From the NCBI RefSeq assembly GCF_000478605.2, contig NZ_ASHX02000001.1:1-64000 (forward strand): 64,000 bases of DNA, read 5' to 3'. The first letter of the stretch is position 1, and every line of letters starts with the position of its first letter. Position numbers and translations under genes: made by a program. Shown here one piece after another: positions 35,632 to 44,499 of the stretch. This DNA is from Streptomyces thermolilacinus SPC6 (GTDB lineage: Bacteria > Actinomycetota > Actinomycetes > Streptomycetales > Streptomycetaceae). Below the pieces are notes generated by a model, which had not been told where the DNA came from, did no database searches, and worked only from the letters and a program-made list of their open reading frames with translations.

Positions 35632-36275
35632 GAAGTGGAAGTCGCCCATGCCCTGTCCCGCCACCAGAGCCTCGTGGCCGACGTCCTGGCCCACCCGCCC
35701 TACACCAACCTGCCGCACGTGTTCGTGGAGGTGGACCGCGCGTCGATGGCCTTCGGCAAGCACACCGCCAAGCTGACCACCTACGACGAGTACCGCACCA
35801 ACGTGTGGAGGAGCACCGGCAAGCAAGCGTGGCTGACCCGCTACCCGCGCACCGAAGGTGACTTCCCGCCCGTGCTCTTCGTGTGCGGCGGAGCCGGCGC
35901 CACCGCGCTCGACAGCCGTACCGCCGTCCTGCTTGCCGCGGCGCACCAACTGGCCTCCGTCCGCACCGGCAAGCTCACCGTCGCCGCGACCACCCTCGCC
36001 AAGCTCCAGGCGGCTGCCCCGGCCGCCGACTGCCCGTGGCACCAGGGCGCACCGCCGAGCAACCTGAACCCGTACAGCAGCACGGACTACGCCGCCAGCA
36101 GCGCGCCAATCCGGGTCGGCTCCTACGGCGCCTGCACCGCCGTCTCCACCGAACCGTCCGGGCCGGCGATCACGGTGAACTGCTACATCACCAACAGCTA
36201 GGGCAACACCTGGTCGTACATCCGCGGCAGCGGCTGGGTCTACGACGGGAACCTGCGCAACGGCGGCTCCACCTA
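35632..36275 (+). pseudogene. replication-relaxation fragment fused to an SH3-like secreted-protein fragment
   Basis: The first 130 codons (VEVAHALSRHQSLVADVLAH, LPHVFVEVDRASMAFGKHTA, KLTTYDEYRTNVWRSTGKQA, FPPVLFVCGGAGATALDSRT) are the core of a replication-relaxation protein without its N-terminal winged helix. They run straight into APPSNLNPYSSTDYAASSAP, IRVGSYGACTAVSTEPSGPA, ITVNCYITNS, a TAG at 36199, and then GNTWSYIRGSGWVYDGNLRN. That is a Streptomyces extracellular SH3-type domain. The TAG falls where related domains have Tyr. There is no start codon for the composite. It is the product of a deletion joining two genes. Confidence 0.6.
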
Positions 36276-36531
36276 CCCCCTGCCGCTTCTGATCCCTCGC
36301 CCGCCCCCCTGCTTCCGTCCGACCGACGTGAGCAGACCCAGCATCTCAGGGCACAGTGGTCCAGGATCCTCTCAGCCGACGCGGCGGCAGTGTTCGGACC
36401 AGGAGCGAGACCGACCTCGCGGGCTCCGTCCCCCTCGGGAATGGATCACGACGTTCCGTGGCTGTGGCGTGTGGAACACGTCGGGTGGCGATCGCGGTAC
36501 CCGGTTCGCTATGTGAGGGAGTGTCAGCACC

Positions 36532-36942
36532 ATGTCCATGACGCAGTCGGCCGTCGAACGTGTGCGGGTTTCCGCGGAGCCCGATTGGTACGAGTCGGCC
36601 GGTATCTCGCTCGGTATCAGGGCAGGGAATCTGGTCTTCACATCGGGGCAGGCCCCGATCGACGGCCAGGGGGCCACGGTCGGCGTGGGAGACTTCGAGG
36701 CCCAGGCCCGTCAGGCCTTGACGAATCTGGCCACGGTGCTGACGAACGCGGGCTCGAGCCTCGCCGACACGGTCAAGGCAACGGTGTTCGTCACCGACAT
36801 CACACGGCAGGACGTCTACGCCGGACTACGCGCGGAGTACTTTCCGGACAAGCCGCACCTCGCGGAGTCGTTCGTCGAGGTTTCCTCGCTCGCCGGCCCT
36901 GACTGGATGATCGAGATCGAGGCGATCGGCCTCATTCGCTGA
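36532..36942 (+). CDS. RidA-family protein (enamine/imine deaminase fold)
   Basis: The 136-residue protein has the Rid trimer fold sequence: GIRAGNLVFTSGQAPIDGQG, FEAQARQALTNLATVLTNAG, SSLADTVKATVFVTDITRQD and VEVSSLAGPDWMIEIEAIGL. The position of the catalytic Arg of archetypal RidA (usually ..P.R.TV or ...AR...V) reads PHLAESFVEV, with Glu rather than Arg. It is therefore more like the Rid subgroups without proven 2-aminoacrylate deaminase activity. GAGGGAG lies about ten bases before the ATG. Intact and apparently monocistronic. Confidence 0.85.
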   Translation: MSMTQSAVERVRVSAEPDWYESAGISLGIRAGNLVFTSGQAPIDGQGATVGVGDFEAQARQALTNLATVLTNAGSSLADTVKATVFVTDITRQDVYAGLRAEYFPDKPHLAESFVEVSSLAGPDWMIEIEAIGLIR

Positions 36943-36956
36943 GGTACGCTCCCCGG

Positions 36957-37706
36957 TCACGTATCCGGCAGGAGAAGCCAGATCTCGGAGAAGGCGAGGC
37001 CGTGTTCGCGGGTGATCACCCCGCACGGACAGCCCAGTGAGATCTGGGGCCGGTCGCAGGTCACCGTCCACGGGCCGGTCATGCCTCCGCATGCCGGGCA
37101 GTGGACGGTCCGGGCCGTCCACACTCCCGGCGCGGGTCTGGCGTAGTGGCGGAATCGGCCGACGTACCGGATCTGCCAGGGCTCGACTTGAGGCGTGAGC
37201 GCGACGGTCCCGTCCGGGCCGGCCGAGGCGAGTGCGGCGAACAGAGTGATCAGATCGGGGAGCAGCGCCTCACCCGCCTCTGTCGGCGCGGTGGCCGGGC
37301 CGCCTGCTGCGGCCACCTGAGTGCCGTATCTCGGTGCCGCGGCGGCGGGCGGCGGGTTCGGTACGCCGTACCAGGGCAGGAAGGCGCGGGCGACGGCGGC
37401 CAGGAGGGCGGCCGCGGGTGGACTGACAGCGCCTGCGTCGAGGTGGTGAACGGTGGTCCGCAGGATGCGCTGGAGGCGCCGGTCCCGGTCCGTGGCCACC
37501 ACCCGTGGGGCGGCTGCCCGCCGGGACGGCAGCGGAGCCGCGAGGCGGGCCAGAACCCGTGCTGCTGCTTCACGGTCCGCTGCGGCAGGGCGCCACCGTC
37601 CTGCGGCCAGGAACTGGCGCGCCCGCCCCGCCTCGCGGGTCAGGGCGCACGTCATCAACGGCGGCGGGTCCCAGGCCGTCCCGTGCGTCTGATGCCCGCT
37701 CGTCAT
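36957..37706 (-). CDS. hypothetical protein with CPACGG zinc-knuckle
   Basis: The 249-residue product is alanine- and arginine-rich at the N-terminus (EAAARVLARLAAPLPSRRAA). The C-terminal region has TVHCPACGGMTGPWTVTCDR and ISLGCPCGVITREHGLAFSE, i.e. two cysteine pairs that could bind zinc. GGGGAGGGG is well placed before ATG 37706. I do not recognise a family. It is convergent with ridA, with only 14 bases between the stops. Confidence 0.6.
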   Translation of the reverse strand: MTSGHQTHGTAWDPPPLMTCALTREAGRARQFLAAGRWRPAAADREAAARVLARLAAPLPSRRAAAPRVVATDRDRRLQRILRTTVHHLDAGAVSPPAAALLAAVARAFLPWYGVPNPPPAAAAPRYGTQVAAAGGPATAPTEAGEALLPDLITLFAALASAGPDGTVALTPQVEPWQIRYVGRFRHYARPAPGVWTARTVHCPACGGMTGPWTVTCDRPQISLGCPCGVITREHGLAFSEIWLLLPDT

Positions 37707-37769
37707 GCACCCCTCCCCGTTCGCTGCTGCGGTGTAACCCCGCTGTCCAAGATGCTGGTGGACATCCCA

Positions 37770-37967
37770 TCACACCAGCGGGTTGCCGAATCCATCGTGC
37801 AGGTCAGCGGTGGCTCGGAAGGAGGCGTACGGGGGATCGTCCGGGTCGTTCCGGCACAGGCCGCAACCGTGGTCCCAAGGGGCCGTCCGTCCTGGAGATG
37901 AGGCTCTGGTCCGGTTGGGCCGCTCTGCGTAGCCTTCCGGTGTGAGAAAGGAATGGCTGTTCACCAC
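37770..37967 (-). CDS. short hypothetical protein or fragment
   Basis: The 65-codon frame ends DHGCGLCRNDPDDPPYASFR, ATADLHDGFGNPLV with strong GC bias at third positions, so the 3' half appears coding. The 5' part overlaps the divergent membrane-protein start and is less convincing. It may be the tail of a lost gene with a CxxC motif. Confidence 0.3.
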   Translation of the reverse strand: MVNSHSFLTPEGYAERPNRTRASSPGRTAPWDHGCGLCRNDPDDPPYASFRATADLHDGFGNPLV

Positions 37968-38503
37968 TCTCGGTGCGGTGGCATTCAGCGCCGTTCTCTG
38001 GGCCCCCGGCGGAACCGTTCACTTGGGCCTCGAGGAACACGCCCGCGGACGCTACGGCCTTCCCGAAGGTGGCGAGCGCTACACGTACGCCCTGTTCGCA
38101 GGCGGCGTGACCGCCCTGGGCTCCACCATGTTCCTCGCCGAACTCCGTGTTCCCCGCCTGGAAGACGCTGCTGCTTCCCGCGTCCGACCTGGCGTTCGGT
38201 GCTGCCTCGGTCCTGTTCCTGGGGCAGCAGACCCGGCACTGGATCGCCGCCTGCGCCATGGGCATCGCCTGCGTGGTGATCGCGCTGGCCGGCTCCGGCA
38301 TGAGCGCCGGAGCCGGCCCTCCAGGGGTGAGCGCCCACCGGGCTGAGGACCGGGCCCCCTTCCCCCTGACTGCCACCGATCTTCGCCGTCCCGGCCGACA
38401 CCGGCACGAGACGGTGGATGCCGGGCACCGCTGGGCGTGCCGGTTCGGGTCGCCGGTGCGCGGTGAGCCGGGCCGTGGAGCCGAGGAGTGGGTTTCCGAG
38501 TAA
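37942..38503 (+). pseudogene. four-helix membrane protein with a frameshift
   Basis: GTG 37942 opens VRKEWLFTTLGAVAFSAVLW, APGGTVHLGLEEHARGRYGL, LFAGGVTALGSTMFLAEL. The frame then shifts near 38145 into VFPAWKTLLLPASDLAFGAA, SVLFLGQQTRHWIAACAMGI, ACVVIALAGSGM. The second frame goes on into low-complexity text to 38503, so the original stop may also be lost. Intact it would be a hypothetical integral membrane protein of about 120 residues. A single-base error is a possible alternative to decay. Confidence 0.55.
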
Positions 38504-38759
38504 CACGAAGGTTCGCCCCGTCGGGAAGAAGGGCGCACTCCCGGCCTGCTGCGGGAGCGCCCTACCCAGGGGTGCCCCCGGGCCGCCGCGCTCCGTGCGC
38601 TACGTCGGTACGACGGTATGGGCGTGCGGCCGGTGCCTGAAGAAGGCGAGGGCGAAGCGTGCCGGCTGAACCGCCCCGGACCACGCCCCGGCCGCCGATG
38701 CCCGGCTTCTGGCGGGCGCGCGCCTGCCGGGTGTACGGATGTGGCACTCCGGGAGCGAC

Positions 38760-39042
38760 GCCGAGCCGACGCTGTGGCACCAGGACCGTACGGGGTCGGC
38801 CGCGTCCGTTCCGACGGGGACGTGTGGCAGTACGCCCGGCCGATCTGTGGGAGCAGACGACCCGCGTCCTGGACGAGTTCGAGGACTTCGGGCAGCCCAC
38901 GCGGGACGGATTCGGACTGACGTGCGCGGTGGCCGGTGAGCAGCTGTGGGCGGGCAGCCCGCGGCGGATCATCGAACCGGCGCCGTGGGCCCCCCTCGAG
39001 GACTGGCCGACGTACGTGCCGGCCCGGCACGGGCGTGGCTGA
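38760..39042 (+). pseudogene. methyltransferase C-terminal fragment (protein-L-isoaspartate type)
   Basis: After a frame change near 38840 the text VRPADLWEQTTRVLDEFEDF, GQPTRDGFGLTCAVAGEQLW, AGSPRR resembles the C-terminal extension of Streptomyces protein-L-isoaspartate O-methyltransferase-like proteins (...R..LW.E....Y.....G.P..DRFGLTVTP.GQ.VWLDSP). The catalytic domain is absent. Remnant only. Confidence 0.45.
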
Positions 39043-39520
39043 CACGGCGGCCCTGGCGCTGGCCGGGCTCCTCCCGTCCGTCGAGGCCGACGATCGGCAG
39101 GCCGCGTACTACCGGGATCGGCTCGACGACCCGGCTCTCTTGAAGGCCGCCGTCGCCGTGGCCGTGGAGGGAGCTGTGTGGCTCGCCGCGCCGGTCGGCG
39201 GGTGGCGCCGCGGCCGGTGGCCGCCGGTGTCGGAGGCGGTGACCGGGCAGGCCGAGCCCGTCCACGGCGGCCCCGACCAGGCCCACCGCCAGCGCCACGT
39301 CCCGCCACCCGGCACGGCGTCCCGTCCCGCTCCCCCGCTCCGCCACGGCCACACCCGACCCCCTCCACCCCGCACAGCAGCGTCATGGACACGGACACCG
39401 GCCCGTCACCGGGCACCGGTATCCGCCCACCACCCCGCCTGGCCACACGCCCGCCCCGCAAGCCTTCCGCGCACGTCGCGGGAGGGCGACGCGTATCCGT
39501 CTCCGGGGCACCGCCTGCGG
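39043..39520. other. no confident gene
   Basis: A plus-strand stretch near 39045-39190 (ALAGLLPSVEADDRQAAYYR, LKAAVAVAVEGAVWLA) looks like a helical coding fragment without a start; the rest is low-complexity GC-rich DNA leading to the amidohydrolase stop. Confidence 0.3.
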
Positions 39521-41152
39521 CTACAGGGCCGGGGCGCGGTGCGTGGGGCGGCCGTCGAGGACCGTGAGGAGTACAGGCAGCTCCGCCAGGTCCGTGGCGG
39601 CCGTGGTGAGGGGGTTCTCGGCGAAGACGGTCAGGTCGGCGCGGTGGCCGACGGCGAGCCGCCCGGCCTCGTGCTCCTCGCCCGCCGCCCACGCCGTGTT
39701 GACGGTCATGCCCTGCAGCGCCTCCAGCGCGGTCAGCGCCTGCTCGGGCCCGTGCGGGGGAAGGGCCAGGTTCCGGCTGGGGCGGCGGTGGCGGGCGCCG
39801 GCCATCACGCCGAGCGGCGGGTAGGGGGCGATGGGCCAGTCGGAGCCGAGGACGACGTTCGCGCCGGAGTCCCACAGGTCGCGGCAGCGCCAGGCTCGGG
39901 AGGCGCGCTCCTCACCGAGACGGCGCGACCAGTTGTCGGTGTGGTCGGCCCGCGTGAAGTCGCAGCAGTGGGTGGGCTGCATCGACGCGGCCACGCCGAG
40001 CTCGGCGAAGCGGCGCAGCGTGTCGTCGGGCACGGTCTCGATGTGCTCCACCCGGTGCCGTACCCCGGCGCCGGGGGCCCCGGCCGCCTGGGCCTTCTCG
40101 ACGGAGTCGAGGACGTGCCGCACCGCGGCGTCGCCGATCGCGTGGGTGGCGGTGGGCACCCCGGCGCGGTGCAGTTCGCCGATGACGCGGGTGTACTCGT
40201 CGGGGTCGGGCCAGAAGGCGGCAGTGGACTCGCCGTGGCAGTCGGGGCGCTCCAGCCACGCGGTGCCGTTGTCGATGGTGCCGTCCATGAACAGCTTGAC
40301 GCCCGCCGTCCGCCACAGCGCGCCGCCCGTGCCTTGCTGGGCGATCAGCGCACGGATTCCGTCGGCTCCGGTGCCGGGCTGGCACCAGGGCGCGACGCGG
40401 AGCCGTACGGGAAGCTCGTCGGCGGCGTCCAGCTCGGCGTACAGGGCGAGGCTGTCGCCGTTGGCGTCCATGACGTGGCCCCCGGTGAGCCCCGAGGCGG
40501 CCATGCCGCGCAGGGCCTCGGCCAGGCGGGCGCGGCGCTCGGCGCGGGTGGGCTGCGGGGCGACCCGTTCGACGAGTTCGCAGGCGGCGTCCTCCAGGAG
40601 CAGCCCGGTCGGCCGGGCCGAGGCGTCGCACACGACCTCGGCGGACGCCTGGTCGAACGTACGCGGGCCATCGACACCGGCGATCTGCAGCGCCCGGCGG
40701 CTGGCCAGCGCGGAGTGGGCGTCGAACAGCAGGATGAGGGCCGGCACCCCGTCGAGTACGGCGTCGAAGGGGGCGGTTCCGACGGGGTGCCCGCCGAAGA
40801 CGTTCGGGTCCAGGCCCCAGCCGTGCAGCCACGTGCCGGGGGCCAGGTCCCGTACCGCGCGGGCCAGGGCCTCGCGTACCTGGTCGAGGTCGCCGCAGGC
40901 GGACAGGTCGAGTCCGTGGGTGAGTTCGGCGCCGGTCACGGGGTGCAGGTGGCCGTCCACCAGGCCGGGGGTGACGACGGCGCCCTTCAGGTCGATGACG
41001 GTGGTGGCGGGGTCGGCGATGGCCCGCACGGCGCGGTCGTCGCCGAGGGCCGAGATGAGCCCCCCGGTCACGGCGAGGGCCGTCTCGGGCAGGAACGCGC
41101 CGGTGACCGGGTCGAGCAGGCGGGCGGAGAGCAGTACGAGACGGGTGCGCAC
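39521..41152 (-). CDS. amidohydrolase family protein (YtcJ-like)
   Basis: The 543-residue protein belongs to the Amidohydrolase_3 group (YtcJ / N-substituted formamide deformylase-like). It shows VVTPGLVDGHLHPVTGAELT (metal-binding HxH), GVKLFMDGTIDNGTAWLERP (Lys), VPTATHAIGDAAVRHVLDSV, VRHRVEHIETVPDD, and ANVVLGSDWPIAPYPPLGVM (catalytic Asp). GTG 41152 with AAGGAG upstream fits the family start (VRTRLVLLSARLLDPVTGAF); the longer open frame to 41704 is repeat-rich DNA. Together with the nearby TetR gene and NCS1 permease it suggests uptake and hydrolysis of a nucleobase-like or amide compound. Confidence 0.88.
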   Translation of the reverse strand: MRTRLVLLSARLLDPVTGAFLPETALAVTGGLISALGDDRAVRAIADPATTVIDLKGAVVTPGLVDGHLHPVTGAELTHGLDLSACGDLDQVREALARAVRDLAPGTWLHGWGLDPNVFGGHPVGTAPFDAVLDGVPALILLFDAHSALASRRALQIAGVDGPRTFDQASAEVVCDASARPTGLLLEDAACELVERVAPQPTRAERRARLAEALRGMAASGLTGGHVMDANGDSLALYAELDAADELPVRLRVAPWCQPGTGADGIRALIAQQGTGGALWRTAGVKLFMDGTIDNGTAWLERPDCHGESTAAFWPDPDEYTRVIGELHRAGVPTATHAIGDAAVRHVLDSVEKAQAAGAPGAGVRHRVEHIETVPDDTLRRFAELGVAASMQPTHCCDFTRADHTDNWSRRLGEERASRAWRCRDLWDSGANVVLGSDWPIAPYPPLGVMAGARHRRPSRNLALPPHGPEQALTALEALQGMTVNTAWAAGEEHEAGRLAVGHRADLTVFAENPLTTAATDLAELPVLLTVLDGRPTHRAPAL

Positions 41153-41195
41153 GGCGGCGGCTCCTTGCGGGTGGGGTGGGGTGGGGTCGCTTGTG

Positions 41196-41269
41196 CCGGC
41201 CGGGAGGTCGAGACCCCGGCTGGTCAGGGCGTCCGGCCGGGAGGTCGAGGACCCCGGCTGGTCAGGGCG
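41196..41269. repeat. tandem pair of 36/37-bp repeats
   Basis: A unit beginning CCGGCCGGGAGGTCGAG and ending GGCTGGTCAGGGCG occurs twice in tandem (41196-41231 and 41233-41269), differing by one inserted G. It sits in the 490-bp gap between the amidohydrolase start and the TetR stop; the rest of that gap is GC-rich and geneless. Confidence 0.7.
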
Positions 41270-41639
41270 GGTTCCGGCACGGGCGGGCCATGTCGCGGGC
41301 CGGCGGCCGGAGCCCCGGAGGGGGCCAAGCCCCCGCGCAGGGGCAGTTAAGGATGAGCGGGCCAACTCCGCCGACCGGCAAGCGGAGTGCGGACGCGTCG
41401 GCCACGACCCGGTCGGGTGGGCGGAGTCACGGGCGAGCGGGACGTGTCGCGGACCAGCGGGCGGAGTTCGCCGTACGGGGCGTATCCCGGTCCGGCAGGC
41501 CCGGTTCCGGACGCCCGGGCCAGGTCCCGGCCGGGCGAGTGGAGTACGCGTCCCGGTCCGGCAGGCCGTTCTCCGGTCCGGGCGGGTCAGGAGACCGGGC
41601 ACCTCGGGCGCCGACGCGCGAGCCCCGGCACGTGGAACG

Positions 41640-42293
41640 TCAGGTTGCCGCCCGGGAGTCGTCGTCCTTGGAGGACAAGGTGCCGTACGGGAGGCCCAGT
41701 TCACGCTCCGCCGTGGTGTGCGCCAGGCAGGCCACGGCCTCCGGGCGGGTGACGGTGCCGGTGTTGGCGTGGGCTCCCAGTCCGTCGAGCACGACCAGGA
41801 TCTGGATGGTCACCGCGTACGGGTCGTCCGTACGGAACTCGCCCCGCTCGACGCCCTCGCGGATCAGCTCTTCCAGCCGCCCGCGCCAGGCGGCCTCCTG
41901 GACGAGGACCCGCTCGCGCAGGACGGGCCGGTAGCGGCTGAGGTGGCGGGCGTTGATCCAGAGGCGGCTGATGTCGTCGTACGCCTCTCCCGACGTGTGC
42001 GCGAAGAACCGCGCGAGCTGCCGGGTGGGCGGCAGGGGGCGGGGCGGGGCGGGGATCAGGCGGTCGAGTTCGCCACCGGCGGCACTGCCGAACGCCTCCG
42101 CGACGAGGTCCTCGGCGGACGGGAAGTAATGGCTGATCAGACCCGGCCGGACGGCGAGTTCATCGGCGATCCGGCGCAGCGTGACGCATTCGAGCCCCTC
42201 GGTGAGCGCGACCGCGCTCGCGGCCTCGACGATCTCCGCCCGACGGGCTTCGGGTGACTTGCGTACTCGTTTCCGCTGAACGCTTGACGACAT
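41640..42293 (-). CDS. TetR-family regulator
   Basis: The 217-residue protein starts with SSVQRKRVRKSPEARRAEIV and the helix-turn-helix EGLECVTLRRIADELAVRPG, LISHYFPSAEDLVAEAFGSA. The ligand domain of about 130 residues contains SRLWINARHLSRYRPVLRER. It is divergent from the NCS1 permease (72 bases between starts) and is followed by the amidohydrolase on the same strand. It most likely represses the permease and possibly itself through the inverted repeat in the shared promoter region. Confidence 0.88.
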   Translation of the reverse strand: MSSSVQRKRVRKSPEARRAEIVEAASAVALTEGLECVTLRRIADELAVRPGLISHYFPSAEDLVAEAFGSAAGGELDRLIPAPPRPLPPTRQLARFFAHTSGEAYDDISRLWINARHLSRYRPVLRERVLVQEAAWRGRLEELIREGVERGEFRTDDPYAVTIQILVVLDGLGAHANTGTVTRPEAVACLAHTTAERELGLPYGTLSSKDDDSRAAT

Positions 42294-42302
42294 ACCGGTG
42301 AT

Positions 42303-42327
42303 GCTATTGAGTGTGCGACCAATAAGC
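42303..42327. promoter_or_regulatory. probable TetR operator
   Basis: GCTATTG and CAATAAGC form a near-perfect inverted repeat around a 10-base spacer, in the only AT-rich part of the divergent tetR/permease intergenic region. Ten bases separate it from the TetR start. Confidence 0.5.
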
Positions 42328-42364
42328 AACCAGGTGGGTTTCGACCAGCACTCCGGAGGGCCGC

Positions 42365-43960
42365 ATGGCGTCCACGATCCCCGACCCGCAACCTCTGGAC
42401 GGCCCGCCCGGGCCACCCGCACAGGCCGACCCCACACCCCCGTCCGAGCCACCCGCCCAGCCCGGCCCGGCAACCCGCCCCCAGCCCCCCGGACCGGTCG
42501 GCGGGCCTTCCCCGGCGGACGGGCCGACATCCCCCTCTGCCGCTCCTCCGCACAGCCCGTCGGCCTCCGGGCGCGCGGGCCGCATCGAGGCGCACGGCAT
42601 CGACCCCATCCCCGACGCGGAGCGCCGCGGCCGCCCGCGCGACCTCTTCTCCGTCTGGGCGGCGGCGAACGTCAACTACCTCAGCCTGGTCATCGGCGGG
42701 GCGCTCGTCCTCATGGGCCTGAGCGTCGGGCAGGCCCTCGGCGTGCTGGTCGTGGGCAATCTGTTCTGGCTGCTCACCGGATTCCTCGCCACCTCCGGGC
42801 CGGCGGCCGGCGCACCGAGCGAGGTGATCACCCGGGCGATGTACGGGGTGATCGGCAACCGGGTCAACAACGCCATCGGCGGCTGGCTCGTCTCCGTCTG
42901 CTACTTCGCCCTCAACCTGGCCGCCGCGGCGAGCGCCGCGTTCGCGCTGGTCGAGATGGCGGGCGTCACCGCCGGTACCGGTGTCAAGGTCGCGGTCATC
43001 GTGGTCATCGCGGCGCTGACCCTGGCCATCAGCGTCTACGGCCACGCGACGATCATGAAGTTGTACCTTCCGATCACCCTGGCGCTCGCCGCCGCGTTCG
43101 CCGTGGTCGCCGTCGCCGTGGTGCGGCGCGCCGACTTCTCCTACCAGCCCGCCGAGCCGCTGACCGGCCCCGACCTGTGGGCGGTCCTCATCGCCGGCAC
43201 CGCGCTCACCGCGTCGGGCCCGCTGTCCTACACGACCAGCGCCGACTTCTCCCGCTACCTGCCCCGCACCGCCTCCCGGGTTTCGATCACCCTGTGGACG
43301 GCGCTGGGCGCCTTCGTGCCGAGCGTCGCCGTGTCGTCCCTGGGCGTGCTCGCCGCGACCACGGTGGACATGACGGACCCGCAGAGCGCGCTGCAGCAGA
43401 TCCTGCCGAGCTGGTTCACACCGGTGTTCCTGTTGGCGCTGGTCCTGGGGACGGTCTCCATCAACGCCCTGACCGCCTACAGCGCGGGGCTCGCCCTCCA
43501 GGCCGTCGGACTGCGGGTCCGGCGCTCCGTCAGCGTCCTCCTCGACGGCGCCGTCGCGGTCGCGCTGACGCTGTACGGGCTGCTCGTCTCCGACTTCCTC
43601 GACACGGTCAGCAACGCCCTGCAGGTGATCGTCGTACTGATCGGCCCTCTCATGGCCGTGTACGCCACCGACATCGTGCTGCGCCGGTGCCGCTACGACG
43701 GCGCCGCGCTCGCGGACGAGTCCCCGCGCAGCCCCTTCTGGTACAGCCGCGGCGTCAACCGCGCCGGTGCCCTCGCCCTCACATCGGGCGTGGTGGCGGC
43801 GTCCCTGTGCGTCAACACCCTCTACCCGGGGCCCGTCGCGGCGACCCTGGGCGGCGTGGACCTGTCGCTCCCGGCCGGCATGGCCGTCTCCGCCGTCCTC
43901 TACGCGATACTGATGCGGGCCGATCGCGCGGTACGCGCCGCCCGTTCACCGGTCTCGTGA
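42365..43960 (+). CDS. NCS1-family cytosine/purine permease
   Basis: The 531-residue protein has a long proline-rich cytosolic N-terminus (about 80 residues). About twelve membrane helices follow, with NCS1 wording: LFSVWAAANVNYLSLVIGGA, TSGPAAGAPSEVITRAMYGV, NNAIGGWLVSVCYFALNLAA, GPLSYTTSADFSRYLPRTAS, TVSINALTAYSAGLALQAVG and VIGPLMAVYATDIVLRR-like VVLIGPLMAVYATDIVLRR. Family members import cytosine, purines, hydantoins or thiamine precursors with Na+ or H+. GGAGGG precedes ATG 42365. Neighbouring TetR and amidohydrolase genes suggest an inducible catabolic unit. Confidence 0.9.
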   Translation: MASTIPDPQPLDGPPGPPAQADPTPPSEPPAQPGPATRPQPPGPVGGPSPADGPTSPSAAPPHSPSASGRAGRIEAHGIDPIPDAERRGRPRDLFSVWAAANVNYLSLVIGGALVLMGLSVGQALGVLVVGNLFWLLTGFLATSGPAAGAPSEVITRAMYGVIGNRVNNAIGGWLVSVCYFALNLAAAASAAFALVEMAGVTAGTGVKVAVIVVIAALTLAISVYGHATIMKLYLPITLALAAAFAVVAVAVVRRADFSYQPAEPLTGPDLWAVLIAGTALTASGPLSYTTSADFSRYLPRTASRVSITLWTALGAFVPSVAVSSLGVLAATTVDMTDPQSALQQILPSWFTPVFLLALVLGTVSINALTAYSAGLALQAVGLRVRRSVSVLLDGAVAVALTLYGLLVSDFLDTVSNALQVIVVLIGPLMAVYATDIVLRRCRYDGAALADESPRSPFWYSRGVNRAGALALTSGVVAASLCVNTLYPGPVAATLGGVDLSLPAGMAVSAVLYAILMRADRAVRAARSPVS

Positions 43961-43980
43961 CGGAGCGAGGGGGCAGGTCC

Positions 43981-44427
43981 GTGATCACCCAGGGCGTACG
44001 GGTCACCGAGCGCTGCCCGCACTGCGGGGGCGTACTGACGCGGGACATCGGCCAGTTCATGGAACGCGGCGTCGCGCGGTGGAGCATCGAGACCGGCTGC
44101 GAGGACTGCCCGCACGGCGGGTGCGAGCAGGGCTGCGGCCGTGTGCCCGAGTACGTCCGGCAGGCCCTGCTGCGCAGCCACGGGCCGGTACGGCTCCGCC
44201 CGCAGGGTGAACCGCCCCGCACGGCTGTGGTGATGAGGGCCCTGCGCGAGGCCTTTCCGGCCCTGCCCCCGGAAACGGCGCGCGCGCTGGCCGACGAGCT
44301 GGCGGGTCCGGGACTCACCGGGACCCTGGTGGAGATGGAGCATCTCGCTGGTCGCCTGCGCGCCCGGTCGGTCACCGTGGTCGTCGAGCCGCTGGGCGCG
44401 CGAGGAATGAGGCGACGGGTGGGCTGA
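43981..44427 (+). CDS. cysteine-rich zinc-binding hypothetical protein
   Basis: The 148-residue product has TERCPHCGGVLTRDIGQFME, then TGCEDCPHGGCEQGCGRVPE, i.e. six or more cysteines, followed by a helical half (VVMRALREAFPALPPETARA, GLTGTLVEMEHLAGRLRARS). GTG 43981 has GAGGGGGCAGG six bases upstream. An alternative GTG at 43957 overlaps the permease stop (GTGA), so translational coupling to the permease is possible. Streptomyces chromosome arms carry many such unstudied proteins; function unknown. Confidence 0.6.
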   Translation: MITQGVRVTERCPHCGGVLTRDIGQFMERGVARWSIETGCEDCPHGGCEQGCGRVPEYVRQALLRSHGPVRLRPQGEPPRTAVVMRALREAFPALPPETARALADELAGPGLTGTLVEMEHLAGRLRARSVTVVVEPLGARGMRRRVG

Positions 44428-44499
44428 ACCAGGCGGCCGTCCAGCCCTCCCGTACGGGCCCGACCCGCAGACCGGCGGGTTCGCCCTAATGGACGAGGA

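Noticed and set aside
38936..41350. 804-codon plus-strand open frame
   Set aside because: It is antisense to the amidohydrolase, is rich in Gly/Arg/Val and lacks any domain pattern; the amidohydrolase has clear catalytic motifs.
39831..42257. 808-codon plus-strand open frame
   Set aside because: Shadow of the amidohydrolase and TetR genes, serine/arginine-rich low-complexity text.
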